64,000 nt of DNA from Streptomyces sp. NBC_00102 (GCF_026343115.1 NZ_JAPEMC010000001.1:4545501-4609500); one strand, 5' to 3'; numbered from the stretch's first letter, positions 7,984-16,886 are shown. A program made the numbers and translations. Notes: generated from the sequence alone by a model not told the origin.

Positions 7984-9339
7984 TCAGCGCGCGACGGCCA
8001 TCCCCGCGTGCCGCTGGTGCGCCTTGCGCTCGACCCGCGCGCACCGCGACCCGTACAGCGTCACGGAGACGACACCGGCCACCGCGAGGAGACCGAGCCC
8101 GACCGTGCCGGTCCAGCCGCCCGCGTGGAAGGCGACCGCGCCGAGCGTGCCGCCCGCGCTGGAGCCGAGGTAGTACGCGGACTGGTAGAGCGCCGACGCC
8201 TGGGCGCGCCCCGTGGTGGCCGTACGGCTCACCGAGGAGGAGGCGACCGCGTGACCGGCGAAGAAGCCCGCCGTGATCAGGACCAGGCCCAGCAGCACAG
8301 CGGCCAGCTGGTCGGCGAGCGAGAGCAGCAGCCCGGCGGCGGTGGTGGAGACGGCGAGGTAGAGCGCGCCCCGTCGGCCGAGCCGGCCGACCAGGCGGCC
8401 CGCCGCGGCGGAGGAGACCGTGCCGACCAGGTAGACGAGGAAGATCGAACCGACCACGCCCTGCGGCAGGTCGAACGGGGCCGCCACCAGCCGGTAGCCG
8501 ATCGCCGTGTAGACGGCGCCGAACACCGTCATGAAGAGCCCGCCGATGAGGAACAGCCGGCGCAGCAGCGGATCGGCCAGGTGCCCGCCGACCGTGCGCG
8601 CCAGCGCCTTCGGGTTCAGCGTGCCCGGGACGAAGTGGCGCGCGCGGGGCATCAGCAGCTGGAAGGCGACCGCGCAGCCCACCGCCAGCAGCCCTACCGC
8701 CCCGAGGGCGACCCGCCAGCCCCAGAGCTGGGTGATCCAGCCGGTCAGGATGCGGCCGCTCATGCCGCCGATGCTGTTGCCCGCCACGAACAGGCCGATC
8801 GCGGCGACCAGCGCCTTGGGCCGGACCTCCTCCGCGAGGAAGGCCATCGCGGAGGCGGGCAGCCCCGCCAGTGCCGCGCCCTGCACCGCGCGCAGGGCGA
8901 TCAGCCAGCCGAGCGAGGGGGCGAACGGCACCAGCATGCCGATGGTGACGGCGATGGCCAGCGAGGCGGTCATCATCTGCCGGCGGCCGAAGCGCTCGGA
9001 GAGCGCGCTCAGCGGCAGCACGGTGAGCGCCAGTGCCCCGGTGGCGGCGGAGACCGTCCAGCTCGCCTGCCCGGCCGTGGCGCCGAACGACGCGGAGACC
9101 GAGGGCAGCAGGGCCTGGGTGGAGTAGAGGAGGGCGAACGTCGCGACCCCGGCGGCGAAGAGCCCGAAGCTCATGCGGCGGTAGCCGGGCCGGCCGGGTT
9201 CGAGCCGCGCGTCGGCGGGAGCGGCAGGCGGGACGGCCGCCGCGGGAGGGGACGCGACGGCCGGAGCGGACGCGTGCGGAACGGGCTGTGCGGAGGCATC
9301 CACCGCGACGGTGGATGCCCCGGTACTGGCAGGAGGCAT
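7984..9339 (-). CDS. MFS transporter, YnfM-like efflux family
   Basis: Inner-membrane transporter of 451 aa with about 12 hydrophobic segments. The first cytoplasmic loop carries the MFS motif LSERFGRRQMMTASL. It resembles the YnfM/arabinose-efflux branch, which often sits divergently from a LysR regulator exactly as here. The N-terminal 50 residues before the first helix are Ala/Pro-rich. ATG 9339 is chosen because TACGGT lies 6 nt upstream, the leaderless pattern, and because an upstream alternative start would run through the divergent promoter. The cargo is unknown. Confidence 0.88.
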   Translation of the reverse strand: MPPASTGASTVAVDASAQPVPHASAPAVASPPAAAVPPAAPADARLEPGRPGYRRMSFGLFAAGVATFALLYSTQALLPSVSASFGATAGQASWTVSAATGALALTVLPLSALSERFGRRQMMTASLAIAVTIGMLVPFAPSLGWLIALRAVQGAALAGLPASAMAFLAEEVRPKALVAAIGLFVAGNSIGGMSGRILTGWITQLWGWRVALGAVGLLAVGCAVAFQLLMPRARHFVPGTLNPKALARTVGGHLADPLLRRLFLIGGLFMTVFGAVYTAIGYRLVAAPFDLPQGVVGSIFLVYLVGTVSSAAAGRLVGRLGRRGALYLAVSTTAAGLLLSLADQLAAVLLGLVLITAGFFAGHAVASSSVSRTATTGRAQASALYQSAYYLGSSAGGTLGAVAFHAGGWTGTVGLGLLAVAGVVSVTLYGSRCARVERKAHQRHAGMAVAR

Positions 9340-9401
9340 ACCGCGACCGTAGGCCGGAGCGTTTGATGCGTCCAATGCATGAAACCGCGATAATCGTTCC
9401 C
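9340..9401. promoter_or_regulatory. Divergent MFS/LysR promoter region with inverted repeat
   Basis: The 62-bp gap holds two face-to-face -10 elements: TACGGT (9351-9346, minus strand) 6 nt before the MFS ATG and GATAAT (9389-9394, plus strand) 7 nt before the LysR ATG. Both mRNAs are therefore predicted leaderless. Between them lies TTTGATGC-N7-GCATGAAA (9362-9384), 7 of 8 positions symmetric and of the T-N11-A kind that LysR proteins bind. One LysR tetramer here could control both promoters. Confidence 0.65.
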
Positions 9402-10355
9402 ATGGCGCATGACCGCAGCTCACAGCCCCGACTGTCACCGAGCAGTTACGAAGAAGACATTCGCGCGGTCCTCGCGCCCCGGCTCGCGTACTTCGAGGCG
9501 GTCGCCCGCCACGAGCACGTCACCCGGGCCGCACAGGAGCTCGGGGTGCCGCAGTCCACCCTGTCGCGGGCCATGGTCCGCCTCGAACAGGACCTCGGTG
9601 TCGACCTGTTCGCCCGCCGGGGCCGTACCGTCTCCCTCACCCCCGCCGGGCGCACCTTCCTCGGCTCCGCCGAACGCGCGCTGGCCGAGGTGGAGAAGGC
9701 CGCCGACTCCGTCCGGGCCGACGCCGACCCGGCCTCCGGGAAGGTCGCCTTCGGGTTCCTGCACACCATGGGCTCGGAGACCGTACCCGCCCTGATCCGG
9801 GCCTTCCGCGTCGACCACCCGGGCGTCCGCTTCCAGCTGGTGCAGAACTACGGCGAGGCGATGATCGAACGGCTGCGGGCGGGGAGGCTGGACCTCTGCC
9901 TCACCTCGCCCGTCCCGGACGCGCCCGATCTGGTGGCCCGCCGGCTGGACGAGCAGCGGCTGCGGCTGGTGGTCCCCGACGACCACCGGCTGGCGGGCCG
10001 CCGCCGGGTCCGGCTCGCGGAGGCCGCCGAGGAGACCTTCGTGACGTTGGAGCCGGGGTACGGCCTTCGGCGGATCACCGACGACCTCTGCGCGGAAGCC
10101 GGGTTCGTGCCCAGGGTCGCGTTCGAGGGCGAGGAGGCGGAGACCCTGCGCGGCCTGGTCGCCGCCGGACTCGGCGTCGCCCTGCTGCCCCCGCCCGCCG
10201 TCGCCCGCCCCGGAGTCGTCGAGCTGACGGTCACCGCCCCGCGCGCGGTCCGCGAGATCGGCGTCGCCTGGCTGGACGGCCACCCGGACACCCCGCCGGT
10301 CGCCGCCTTCAAGCAGTTCCTCATCTCCCGCCGGGGGCATCTGCTGCCGGACTGA
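9402..10355 (+). CDS. LysR-family transcriptional regulator
   Basis: DNA-binding regulator of 317 aa. The N-terminal winged helix-turn-helix spans about residues 25-85 (YFEAVARHEHVTRAAQELGVPQSTLSRAMVRLEQDLGVDLF), and the periplasmic-binding-like effector domain covers the rest. Divergent from the MFS gene with a 62-bp shared promoter, so it most likely controls that gene and itself. The start ATG 9402 follows GATAAT at 7 nt and has no Shine-Dalgarno sequence. Confidence 0.93.
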   Translation: MAHDRSSQPRLSPSSYEEDIRAVLAPRLAYFEAVARHEHVTRAAQELGVPQSTLSRAMVRLEQDLGVDLFARRGRTVSLTPAGRTFLGSAERALAEVEKAADSVRADADPASGKVAFGFLHTMGSETVPALIRAFRVDHPGVRFQLVQNYGEAMIERLRAGRLDLCLTSPVPDAPDLVARRLDEQRLRLVVPDDHRLAGRRRVRLAEAAEETFVTLEPGYGLRRITDDLCAEAGFVPRVAFEGEEAETLRGLVAAGLGVALLPPPAVARPGVVELTVTAPRAVREIGVAWLDGHPDTPPVAAFKQFLISRRGHLLPD

Positions 10356-10373
10356 CCCGGGAGCCTTCGCACC

Positions 10374-11159
10374 TCAGTGCCGCAGCGACCGTCCGAAGCC
10401 GGCGGCGAGCGGCATCCGCAGCCCCAGCGGCGGGGGTGCGGCCAGCGCGTCGGCGACCGGCCGGGCGTAGGAGCGGTCGAAGAGCGAGCCCTGGACGAAG
10501 TCGGAGGCCAGCGCGACCACTTCGGCCCGGTGCTGGCGCAGCGAGTGCCCGTCCGAGTGGACCTCGAAGCGGCAGATGTCCCGGTTGGCCTTCTTGGCGC
10601 GGGAGGCCAGCCGGAAGGAGAGCTCGGGGTCGGTGCGGGCGTCGTTGGTGCCGTGCACGATGAGCACCCGGCGCCCCGCGAGCTGCTTCACCGGCTCGGC
10701 CGCCGTCTCCGGCCCCGTACGCGCGGGGGGACCGGCCTGCCCCGGCAGCCAGGGGGCCATCGCCAGGACGGCGGAGACCGCGGGGTGCCCGGCGGCCCGC
10801 AGGGCGGCCCGGCCGCCCATGCCGTGGCCGAGGAGGCAGACCGGCACGTCGCCGTAGCGGCGCACCACCTCGTCCGCGGCCCACTCGGCGTCCGCCGCCG
10901 GGTCGTCGTCCCCGGCGTTCCAGCCGCGGTGGCGGTAGTGCACGACGTGCGCGGTCAGCCCGTCCTCGCGGCCGGCTCTCGCCAGGGCGCGGGCGAACGG
11001 GAGCTGGCCGGCGTAGGTGAAGGGGGACGGCCGGCGGTGGGACTCGACGGCTCCGTCGGGGAGCAGCAGGACGACGCCACCGACCTCCGGGGAGGTTCCC
11101 GCGGCCCGGACGGGCCGTCCGAGCCGGGCGGTGGGCAGGGGAAGCGCGCGCGTTGCCAT
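10374..11159 (-). CDS. Alpha/beta hydrolase-fold protein lacking the nucleophile serine
   Basis: Cytosolic protein of 261 aa with the dienelactone-hydrolase-like alpha/beta fold. The nucleophile elbow at residues 109-114 reads GHGMGG where active hydrolases have GHSMGG: codon by codon it is GGC CAC GGC ATG GGC GGC, so the serine is glycine. The acid (VLIVHGTNDARTDPE, about 180) and histidine (DGHSLRQHRAEV, about 213) positions look intact. It may be a non-catalytic binding protein or use a different mechanism; a sequence error would need a two-base change, so that is unlikely. It is divergent from add, with its ATG about 75 bp from the add operator. Function unknown. Confidence 0.8.
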   Translation of the reverse strand: MATRALPLPTARLGRPVRAAGTSPEVGGVVLLLPDGAVESHRRPSPFTYAGQLPFARALARAGREDGLTAHVVHYRHRGWNAGDDDPAADAEWAADEVVRRYGDVPVCLLGHGMGGRAALRAAGHPAVSAVLAMAPWLPGQAGPPARTGPETAAEPVKQLAGRRVLIVHGTNDARTDPELSFRLASRAKKANRDICRFEVHSDGHSLRQHRAEVVALASDFVQGSLFDRSYARPVADALAAPPPLGLRMPLAAGFGRSLRH

Positions 11160-11234
11160 GACAGAACATTCTCAGAAGCCCGGGTGTACTCCACCTGTCC
11201 GCACGGTCTCTGTTACGTATCTTCACTCGGCGAT

Positions 11235-11256
11235 CTACGCGCGTAGGTATTAGAGT
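11235..11256 (+). promoter_or_regulatory. Salvage-regulon operator and leaderless promoter of add
   Basis: Perfect palindrome CTACGCGCGTAG (11235-11246) followed 4 bp later by the -10 hexamer TAGAGT (11251-11256), which lies 6 nt before the add ATG. A TTCACT at 11223-11228 is a possible weak -35. The palindrome lies in the -35/-10 spacer, a position suited to repression. Confidence 0.7.
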
Positions 11257-11262
11257 GCGCAG

Positions 11263-12417
11263 ATGATGAGCCAGCTCCGCGCCGTCCCTGACGCCGAACA
11301 GATCCGCCGCGCCCCGAAGGTGCTCCTCCACGACCACCTCGACGGGGGGCTGCGCCCCGGAACCATCGTCGAACTCGCCCTGGCACAGGGGTACGAGGAC
11401 CTCCCGGAGACCGACCCCGCGAAGCTGGGCACCTGGTTCCGCGAGGCGGCCGACTCCGGTTCGCTGGAGCGCTACCTGGAGACCTTCGCCCACACCTGCG
11501 CCGTCATGCAGACCCGTGAGGCGCTCTTCCGGGTCGCCTCCGAGTGCGCCCAGGACCTCGCCGAGGACGGCGTCGTCTACGCCGAGGTGCGGTACGCCCC
11601 CGAGCAGCACCTGACCGGCGGGCTCACCCTCGAAGAGGTCGTGGAGGCGGTCAACGACGGCTTCCGCGAAGGGGAGCGGCTGGCCCGCGAGGCGGGCCGG
11701 CGCATCCGGGTGGGCGCGCTGCTCACCGCGATGCGGCATGCGGCCCGTTCGCTGGAGATCGCCGAACTCGCCAACCGCTACCGGGACTCCGGGGTCGTGG
11801 GCTTCGACATCGCGGGCGCCGAGGCCGGCTTCCCTCCCACCCGCCACCTCGACGCCTTCGAGTACCTCAAGCGGGAGAACAACCACTTCACCATCCACGC
11901 GGGCGAGGCGTTCGGCCTCCCGTCGATCTGGCAGGCCCTCCAGTGGTGCGGCGCGGACCGGCTCGGCCACGGGGTCCGGATCATCGACGACATCGAGGTC
12001 GCCGAGGACGGCTCGGTCAAGCTCGGCCGCCTCGCGAGTTACGTCCGCGACAAGCGCATCCCGCTGGAGCTCTGCCCCACCTCGAACCTCCAGACCGGTG
12101 CCGCCGCCTCCTACGCGGAGCATCCGATCGGGCTGCTGCGTACCCTGCACTTCCGCGCCACGGTCAACACCGACAATCGCCTGATGAGTGGGACCAGCAT
12201 GAGCCAGGAATTCGAGCGACTGACCGAGACATTCGGATACACGCTCGACGACATGCAGTGGTTCACCGTCAATGCGATGAAATCAGCATTCATTCCTTTC
12301 GATGAACGTCTCGCGATGATCAACGACGTGGTCAAGCCGGGATACGCCGAACTGAAGTCCGCATGGCTGTTCAGTCAGACCGCTGCGACCAGCGTCTCCT
12401 CGCTCGAACAGAACTGA
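11263..12417 (+). CDS. add: Adenosine deaminase
   Basis: Cytosolic zinc hydrolase of 384 aa converting (deoxy)adenosine to (deoxy)inosine. Metal-binding HDHLDG sits near residue 23, [12 protein letters not shown] at about 66, the catalytic [12 protein letters not shown] at about 212-224 (glutamate in HAGE), LGHGVRI near 236, [12 protein letters not shown] at about 267, and [12 protein letters not shown] with the metal/catalytic aspartate at about 302. All active-site residues of the family are present. The second codon is also ATG, so the exact start could be 11263 or 11266; the leaderless promoter spacing favours the first. Its product inosine feeds the PNP encoded about 14 kb away under the same operator. 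Confidence 0.95.
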   Translation: MMSQLRAVPDAEQIRRAPKVLLHDHLDGGLRPGTIVELALAQGYEDLPETDPAKLGTWFREAADSGSLERYLETFAHTCAVMQTREALFRVASECAQDLAEDGVVYAEVRYAPEQHLTGGLTLEEVVEAVNDGFREGERLAREAGRRIRVGALLTAMRHAARSLEIAELANRYRDSGVVGFDIAGAEAGFPPTRHLDAFEYLKRENNHFTIHAGEAFGLPSIWQALQWCGADRLGHGVRIIDDIEVAEDGSVKLGRLASYVRDKRIPLELCPTSNLQTGAAASYAEHPIGLLRTLHFRATVNTDNRLMSGTSMSQEFERLTETFGYTLDDMQWFTVNAMKSAFIPFDERLAMINDVVKPGYAELKSAWLFSQTAATSVSSLEQN

Positions 12418-12430
12418 ACACGCATGTCCC

Positions 12431-12466
12431 GAAAGGGGCCGGGGAACACATTTCCCGGCCCTTTTC
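12431..12466 (+). terminator. Terminator of add
   Basis: A 13-bp stem (GAAAGGGGCCGGG with its complement, one G-T pair) and a 10-nt loop, ending in CTTTTC. It starts 14 bp after the add stop. Confidence 0.8.
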
Positions 12467-12551
12467 AGCGTGTCGCGCCATTTGCGGAGCGGGGAGCGGG
12501 GTGGCTAGTTTGCAGAGCCGCTCGCATCCCCTTTCCCCAAGGATGAATGTC

Positions 12552-12851
12552 ATGAAGCTCTACTCCGCCCGCATTCTCGGTGTCGCCGCTCTCGGTGCCG
12601 CTTTCGCCGCTGCCGCCGCCGGCACCGCGTCCGCCGCCCCGGCGCTGCCGCTCGACACGGGCTCCGCCCTGCCCGTCTCCACCGACGCGCTGGCGAACCT
12701 CGGCCAGACCGCCTCGACCCTCCCGGTCAAGGAGACCACCGGCAGCCTCCTCGGCGGCAAGGCCACCGACGCCGCCAAGCCGGTCACCCAGCTGCTCGGC
12801 GGTCTGCCGACCAAGGGCCTGACCGCGAACGGCCTCCCGATCGGCGGCTGA
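12552..12851 (+). CDS. Small secreted protein, Cys-free and aromatic-free after cleavage
   Basis: Predicted exported protein of 99 aa. MKLYSARILGVAALGAAFAA is a Sec signal peptide with cleavage near ASA-APA. The mature part, about 70 residues, is rich in Leu, Thr, Gly and Ala and ends GLTANGLPIGG. It has no cysteine or aromatic residue. I recognise no domain; similar small proteins are common in Streptomyces with no known role. Start ATG 12552 is preceded by AAGGA at 9 nt; ATG 12543 in the same frame lies too close to that site. A similar protein is encoded at 18851-19267. Confidence 0.75.
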   Translation: MKLYSARILGVAALGAAFAAAAAGTASAAPALPLDTGSALPVSTDALANLGQTASTLPVKETTGSLLGGKATDAAKPVTQLLGGLPTKGLTANGLPIGG

Positions 12852-12868
12852 CCCCGCGCCCGCGAGGG

Positions 12869-12927
12869 CCGAGCACGCACGTGGGGCACCCGGCCTGACA
12901 GGCCGGGTGCCCCACGTGCGTGCTCGG
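12869..12927. terminator. Bidirectional terminator, 28-bp perfect stem
   Basis: Perfect 28-bp inverted repeat around a 3-nt loop (12897-12899), between the convergent secreted-protein and PspC genes. Such length and perfection suit termination from both directions. Confidence 0.85.
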
Positions 12928-12966
12928 TGCCGCTGCCGTAAAAGCTGTTCCCCCGTCGAACCCGCG

Positions 12967-13182
12967 TCACCAGGCCGTCGCGGACGTGGTGCCCGACGGG
13001 GACTTCTCCCCGGGCAGCAGGATCCACAGCGCCAGGTAGAGCAGGAACTGCGGACCGGGCAGCAGGCACGAGACGAGGAAGATGACGCGCATGGTCGTCG
13101 CGGAGGTGCCGAAGCGCTGTGCCAGCGCCGCGCAGACTCCACCGATCATGCGTCCGTCCCGGGGGCGGATCAATCCGGCCAT
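12967..13182 (-). CDS. PspC-domain membrane protein
   Basis: Membrane protein of 71 aa made almost entirely of one PspC domain: basic start (LIRPRDGRMIGGVCAALAQRFG), then MRVIFLVSCLLPGPQFLLYLALWILLPGE as a membrane hairpin, and a short polar tail. In other bacteria PspC proteins take part in envelope-stress signalling; stand-alone short copies are common in actinomycetes. ATG 13182 is preceded by AAGGAG. Confidence 0.88.
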   Translation of the reverse strand: MAGLIRPRDGRMIGGVCAALAQRFGTSATTMRVIFLVSCLLPGPQFLLYLALWILLPGEKSPSGTTSATAW

Positions 13183-13274
13183 GGTGGGCTCCTTGGTGAG
13201 ACCGTCTGGGGAGCAGCCGCCGCGGCGCTCCCGATGTATCCATGGTCGCTCCGCCCCCGCACCGAAGCCTCCCT

Positions 13275-13835
13275 CTACGGTGCGACCCCGACCCTGGTAA
13301 TCGTCGGGGTGGCGCCCTGAGGGGTCCCGCCGTCCGCCGGCTCCGCGCCCTGCGACCCGACGGTTGCGGGGCGCGTGCGCCGCTGCCGCAGCCGGGCCCG
13401 TACGAACGGCACCACCAGCAGATGCGTCAGCAGCACCCCGGCCGTGTTCAGCAGCAGCGAGTCGATGTCGACCACCTGCCCGGGCACCCCGGTCTGCCCC
13501 AGCTCGATGGCGAGGGATATCAGCGCGCCCGCGGCGGTCGTACGGATCAGGGACGCCCACGGAGAGACGGTCAGCCGTGCGTCGGCCATCGGCAGCAGGA
13601 ACCCGAGCGGCGCCAGCAACAGCAGTCCCGCGCCGATGCGCCGCACCGCCGCCGCCGGGCCGAGCGCGAGGTCGGCCTTGATGCCGTCCAGCGGCGTGAA
13701 GTTCGCGGCGGTGATCCAGGGGACGTCCAGGGGGCGCAGCGTCAGCCACCCGACGACCGCGAGATGCGCGAGGAGAAGCGTGAACCCCACCACGCGGAAC
13801 AGGGTGACGGCCTTACCGCCGGGACCTTGACGCAC
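13275..13835 (-). CDS. VanZ-family membrane protein
   Basis: Membrane protein of 186 aa with four or five hydrophobic segments and the VanZ-like core (WLTLRPLDVPWITAANFTPLDGIKADL, then LLLLAPLGFLLPM and SLAIELGQTG...VDIDSLLLNTAGVLL). VanZ confers low teicoplanin resistance in enterococci, but most chromosomal homologues have no assigned role. The start is GTG 13835 behind a GGGGGG stretch. The polar C terminus (about 35 residues) is cytoplasmic by charge. It lies 158 bp downstream of the AfsQ operon on the same strand and could be its last gene. Confidence 0.85.
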   Translation of the reverse strand: MRQGPGGKAVTLFRVVGFTLLLAHLAVVGWLTLRPLDVPWITAANFTPLDGIKADLALGPAAAVRRIGAGLLLLAPLGFLLPMADARLTVSPWASLIRTTAAGALISLAIELGQTGVPGQVVDIDSLLLNTAGVLLTHLLVVPFVRARLRQRRTRPATVGSQGAEPADGGTPQGATPTITRVGVAP

Positions 13836-13993
13836 GCCCCCCTAGACGTCCCGCCACGAGGGAACGGTTCCGGGCAAACGGCGGGAAGTGGCGCAGACCA
13901 CGGAACGCGCGCCCCCGGCACGCCCCACCCGTCCCGCACCTCCCGGCGTTCCCACCGGCCTCAGGGCGCCGCCGGGACGCGCCACCGGCGTAC

Positions 13994-14671
13994 TCACCGG
14001 GCGGAGGCGGAGGGGGAGGGCGTGCTCAGGGTCGGTACGTTCTGCGGCCGGGCCTTCGTCTCCTCGGTGCAGAGGTACCCCCGGGGGGCGTAGTCGTCGC
14101 TCGGGCCCCCGAGCAGCACCCCGCCGTCGGTGACGAGGGTGCTCTCCTCCGCGTACGTGCACACCACCTGGGCCAGCGCCTCGGCGGACAGGTCCTCCGG
14201 CTGGGCGCTCAGCCGCAGCGTGCCGGCCGGATCGCCCTCGGAGCCCTCCCCGACGGTCAGGTCCGAGGGGACCGCGGTGGTGAAACCGGCCCGTCGCTCG
14301 ACCGCCAGCGGCGTCTGCCGGATCTGCGCCAGCAGCGCCCGCGCCATCCCCAGACGGCCACCGAGCCGGTCGCCGTCATCGATCGTCCGGTCGGCCGCCA
14401 CCAGCTCGGACGCGCAGACCAGGTACACCCGTACCCGGTCGTCGGCCGTCCGCGCCCCGGAGTCCGAACCGGCGGTGCGGCACGGCACCCGGGAGGGCGC
14501 CGCACCCGCGTCGACCGGCACCGAGGTGGACCGGATGCCGCACCCCGCCAGTGCGCCGGCCGCCACGACGAGGAGCAGCGCGGCGAGCGGGCGCCGCACG
14601 CCTTCCCGGCGCGGCAGGTCTCCCTGGCGCCGTACGCCTTCCCGCGTCACGCGGCCCGTGCGCCGCCTCAC
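13994..14671 (-). CDS. Lipoprotein of the afsQ operon
   Basis: Predicted membrane-anchored lipoprotein of 225 aa. A basic N terminus (MRRRTGRVTREGVRRQGDL) leads to a hydrophobic core and the lipobox LAGC at about residues 41-44. The exported domain resembles actinobacterial GerMN-like lipoproteins (VRVYLVCASELVAADRTI, LRLSAQPEDLSAEALAQVVCTYAEE) with three cysteines, and the C terminus is Ser/Pro-rich. The start overlaps the stop of the sensor kinase by 4 bp, so it belongs to the two-component operon and may modulate the kinase's extracellular sensing domain. Confidence 0.85.
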   Translation of the reverse strand: MRRRTGRVTREGVRRQGDLPRREGVRRPLAALLLVVAAGALAGCGIRSTSVPVDAGAAPSRVPCRTAGSDSGARTADDRVRVYLVCASELVAADRTIDDGDRLGGRLGMARALLAQIRQTPLAVERRAGFTTAVPSDLTVGEGSEGDPAGTLRLSAQPEDLSAEALAQVVCTYAEESTLVTDGGVLLGGPSDDYAPRGYLCTEETKARPQNVPTLSTPSPSASAR

Positions 14672-16203
14672 GACTCCTCGCCGTCCGTGCCGTCGCCGGC
14701 ACCGTTCACGTCGTTCGTGACACTCTCGTCCTCGGCGTCGCGGGGGAGCCGCAGGACGAAGACCGCGCCGTCCCCGTCGGGGGAGTTGGCCGCGGAGATG
14801 GTGCCGCCGTGGATGAGCGCGTTCTCCATGGCGATCGACAGCCCGAGGCCGCTGCCCTCGGAGCGAGGACGGGACGCGCTCGCCTTGTAGAACCGGTCGA
14901 AGACGTGCGGCAGCACGTCCGCGGGAATCCCCGGCCCGTGATCGCGTACCTCGATGACCAGTTCCTCGCCCTCGGTGCGTACACGCACCCGCACCGGTGA
15001 ACCACCGTGCTTGAGCGCGTTGCCGATCAGATTCGCCAGGATCACGTCGAGCCGCCGCGGGTCGAGCCGCACCATCATGCCGCGCTCCGCGTCCAGTTCC
15101 ACCGCGTCCAGCCAGGCCCGGGCGTCGATGCAGGCGGTGACCTGGTCGGCGACGTCCACCGTGTCCAGGACCAGCCGGGCCGTGCCCGCGTCGAAGCGGG
15201 TGACCTCCATGAGGTTCTCCACCAGGTCGTTCAGCCGCCGGGTCTCGCTCACCACCAGATGCACGGCGGGCGCGATCATCGGGTCCAGGTTGTCGGCCTC
15301 GTCCTCCAGCACCTCCGCCACGGCGGTGATCGCGGTGAGCGGGGTGCGCAGTTCGTGCGACATGTCGGCGACGAACCTGCGGGAGGACTCCTCCCGCGCG
15401 CTCATGTCGGCGACCTTCTTCTCCAGCGAACCGGCCGCCCTGTTGAACGTACGGGAGAGCTCGGCGAGTTCGTCCGTACCGGAGACCACGAGGCGGGTGT
15501 CGAGTTTCCCCTCGCCCAGCTTGCGCGCCGCCTCGCCGAGCCGCTGCACCGGCCGCAGCACGGTCGTCGCCGCCGCCTGCGCGAGCAGCGCCGCGCCGAT
15601 CAGCGCCAGCGTGGTGGCGATACCCAGCGACCAGGCCAGCGAGTTGAGGTCCTGGCGCTCCTGGTCGAGGGACTTCAGCATGTAGCCGGTCGGGCCACCG
15701 CCGATGATCCGCGTCCCGGCCACCAGGTACGGGGTGCCGTCGATGCTCGTACGCTGCCAGAACAGGTGGTACTCGTCGCTGTTGCCCGAGGTCAGCCGCT
15801 GCTGCGCGGTCACCTGACGCTCCAGCTGGTCCGGCACGTCCACCTTGGTGAAGGAGTCCAGGTCCGAGTAGCCGACGATCGGCTTCCCGCCGTCGCGTTC
15901 GTCCTCCAGCAGCACCGCGTAACCCGGCCCGCTGTCCGCCATCTGCACGGCGGCGGACTGGAGATCGTCCTTGGTCGGCTGCAACGGCAGCGACGCGGCC
16001 CGGTTCTGCATCTGCCGCCGGAAGTCCCCGAGCGCCGCGTCCTGAGTACGCGTCAGCACCGCCTCGCGGTTCAGCCAGTACGCGATCCCCGACGCGGACA
16101 CCGCCGCCGTCAGGGCCACCAGGCCGAACACCACGACCAGTCGCAGCCGCAGGCTGCTCCAGCGGAGTCCCGCACGGACCCCGCGCCCGGCACGTCCACT
16201 CAC
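14668..16203 (-). CDS. afsQ2: AfsQ2-like sensor histidine kinase
   Basis: Membrane sensor kinase of 511 aa. First membrane helix at about 13-35 (LRLVVVFGLVALTAAVSASG), extracellular domain of about 150 residues, second helix near 190-210, then HAMP (VLRPVQRLGEAARKLGEGKLD). The H-box SRRFVADMSHELRTPLTAI carries the phosphorylated histidine; the N-box NLIGNALKHG, G1 DHGPGIP and G2 GSGLGLSIAMENA form the ATPase domain. Order and relation to the response regulator, lipoprotein and divergent sigma gene match the S. coelicolor afsQ locus, which is known to link nitrogen status (glutamate) with antibiotic production. The start overlaps the regulator's stop by 4 bp. Confidence 0.9.
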   Translation of the reverse strand: MSGRAGRGVRAGLRWSSLRLRLVVVFGLVALTAAVSASGIAYWLNREAVLTRTQDAALGDFRRQMQNRAASLPLQPTKDDLQSAAVQMADSGPGYAVLLEDERDGGKPIVGYSDLDSFTKVDVPDQLERQVTAQQRLTSGNSDEYHLFWQRTSIDGTPYLVAGTRIIGGGPTGYMLKSLDQERQDLNSLAWSLGIATTLALIGAALLAQAAATTVLRPVQRLGEAARKLGEGKLDTRLVVSGTDELAELSRTFNRAAGSLEKKVADMSAREESSRRFVADMSHELRTPLTAITAVAEVLEDEADNLDPMIAPAVHLVVSETRRLNDLVENLMEVTRFDAGTARLVLDTVDVADQVTACIDARAWLDAVELDAERGMMVRLDPRRLDVILANLIGNALKHGGSPVRVRVRTEGEELVIEVRDHGPGIPADVLPHVFDRFYKASASRPRSEGSGLGLSIAMENALIHGGTISAANSPDGDGAVFVLRLPRDAEDESVTNDVNGAGDGTDGEES

Positions 16204-16886
16204 TGAGGCGAGTCCAGCCGGTAGCCCACGCCCCGCACCGTACGGATCAGCGTCGGCGAGGACGGCACGTCCTCCACCTTCGCCCGGAGCCGCTGCACGC
16301 AGGCGTCCACGAGCCGCGAGTCACCGAGGTAGTCGTGTTCCCACACCAGCCGCAGCAACTGCTGCCGGGACAGGGCCTGTCCGGGCCTGCGGCTCAGCTC
16401 CAGCAGCAGCCGCAGCTCGGTCGGGGTCAGCTGGAGGTCGGCCCCGTCCTTGGTGACCGTCATGGCGGAACGGTCGATGACCACGTTCCCGAAGGTCGCC
16501 GAGTCCGTCGACTCCCGTTCCCCGCGCCGGAGTACCGCGCGGATGCGCGCGTCCAGCACCCGGCCCTGCACGGGCTTCACCACGTAGTCGTCGGCACCCG
16601 ACTCCAGACCCACCACGACGTCGATGTCGTCGCTGCGCGCGGTCAGCAGGATGATCGGCAGCTGGTCGGTGCGGCGGATGCGCCGGCATACCTCGAAACC
16701 GTCGATGCCCGGCAGCATCACGTCGAGCACGACCAGGTCGGGCCGCTGCTCCCGGAGAAGGTTCAGGCCGTCCTCTCCCGTCGCCGCGGTGGCCACTCGG
16801 TGGCCCTGGCGTGACAGCGAGAGTTCGAGGGCCGTGCGGATGGCGTCGTCGTCCTCGATCAGCAACAGGAAAGGCACGGACGCCAT
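16200..16886 (-). CDS. afsQ1: AfsQ1-like OmpR-family response regulator
   Basis: Cytosolic regulator of 228 aa. The receiver domain (1-120) has the acidic pocket EDDDAI, phospho-acceptor in LVVLDVMLPGIDGFEV (about D54), the conserved threonine in IILLTARSDD and lysine in DDYVVKPVQGR. The C-terminal OmpR/PhoB winged helix contains LTPTELRLLLELSRRPGQALSR and LVDACVQRLRAKVEDVP. It is the first gene of a three-gene operon with the kinase and lipoprotein, and divergent from a SigQ-like gene across a region containing a canonical AfsQ1 site. Confidence 0.92.
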   Translation of the reverse strand: MASVPFLLLIEDDDAIRTALELSLSRQGHRVATAATGEDGLNLLREQRPDLVVLDVMLPGIDGFEVCRRIRRTDQLPIILLTARSDDIDVVVGLESGADDYVVKPVQGRVLDARIRAVLRRGERESTDSATFGNVVIDRSAMTVTKDGADLQLTPTELRLLLELSRRPGQALSRQQLLRLVWEHDYLGDSRLVDACVQRLRAKVEDVPSSPTLIRTVRGVGYRLDSPQ

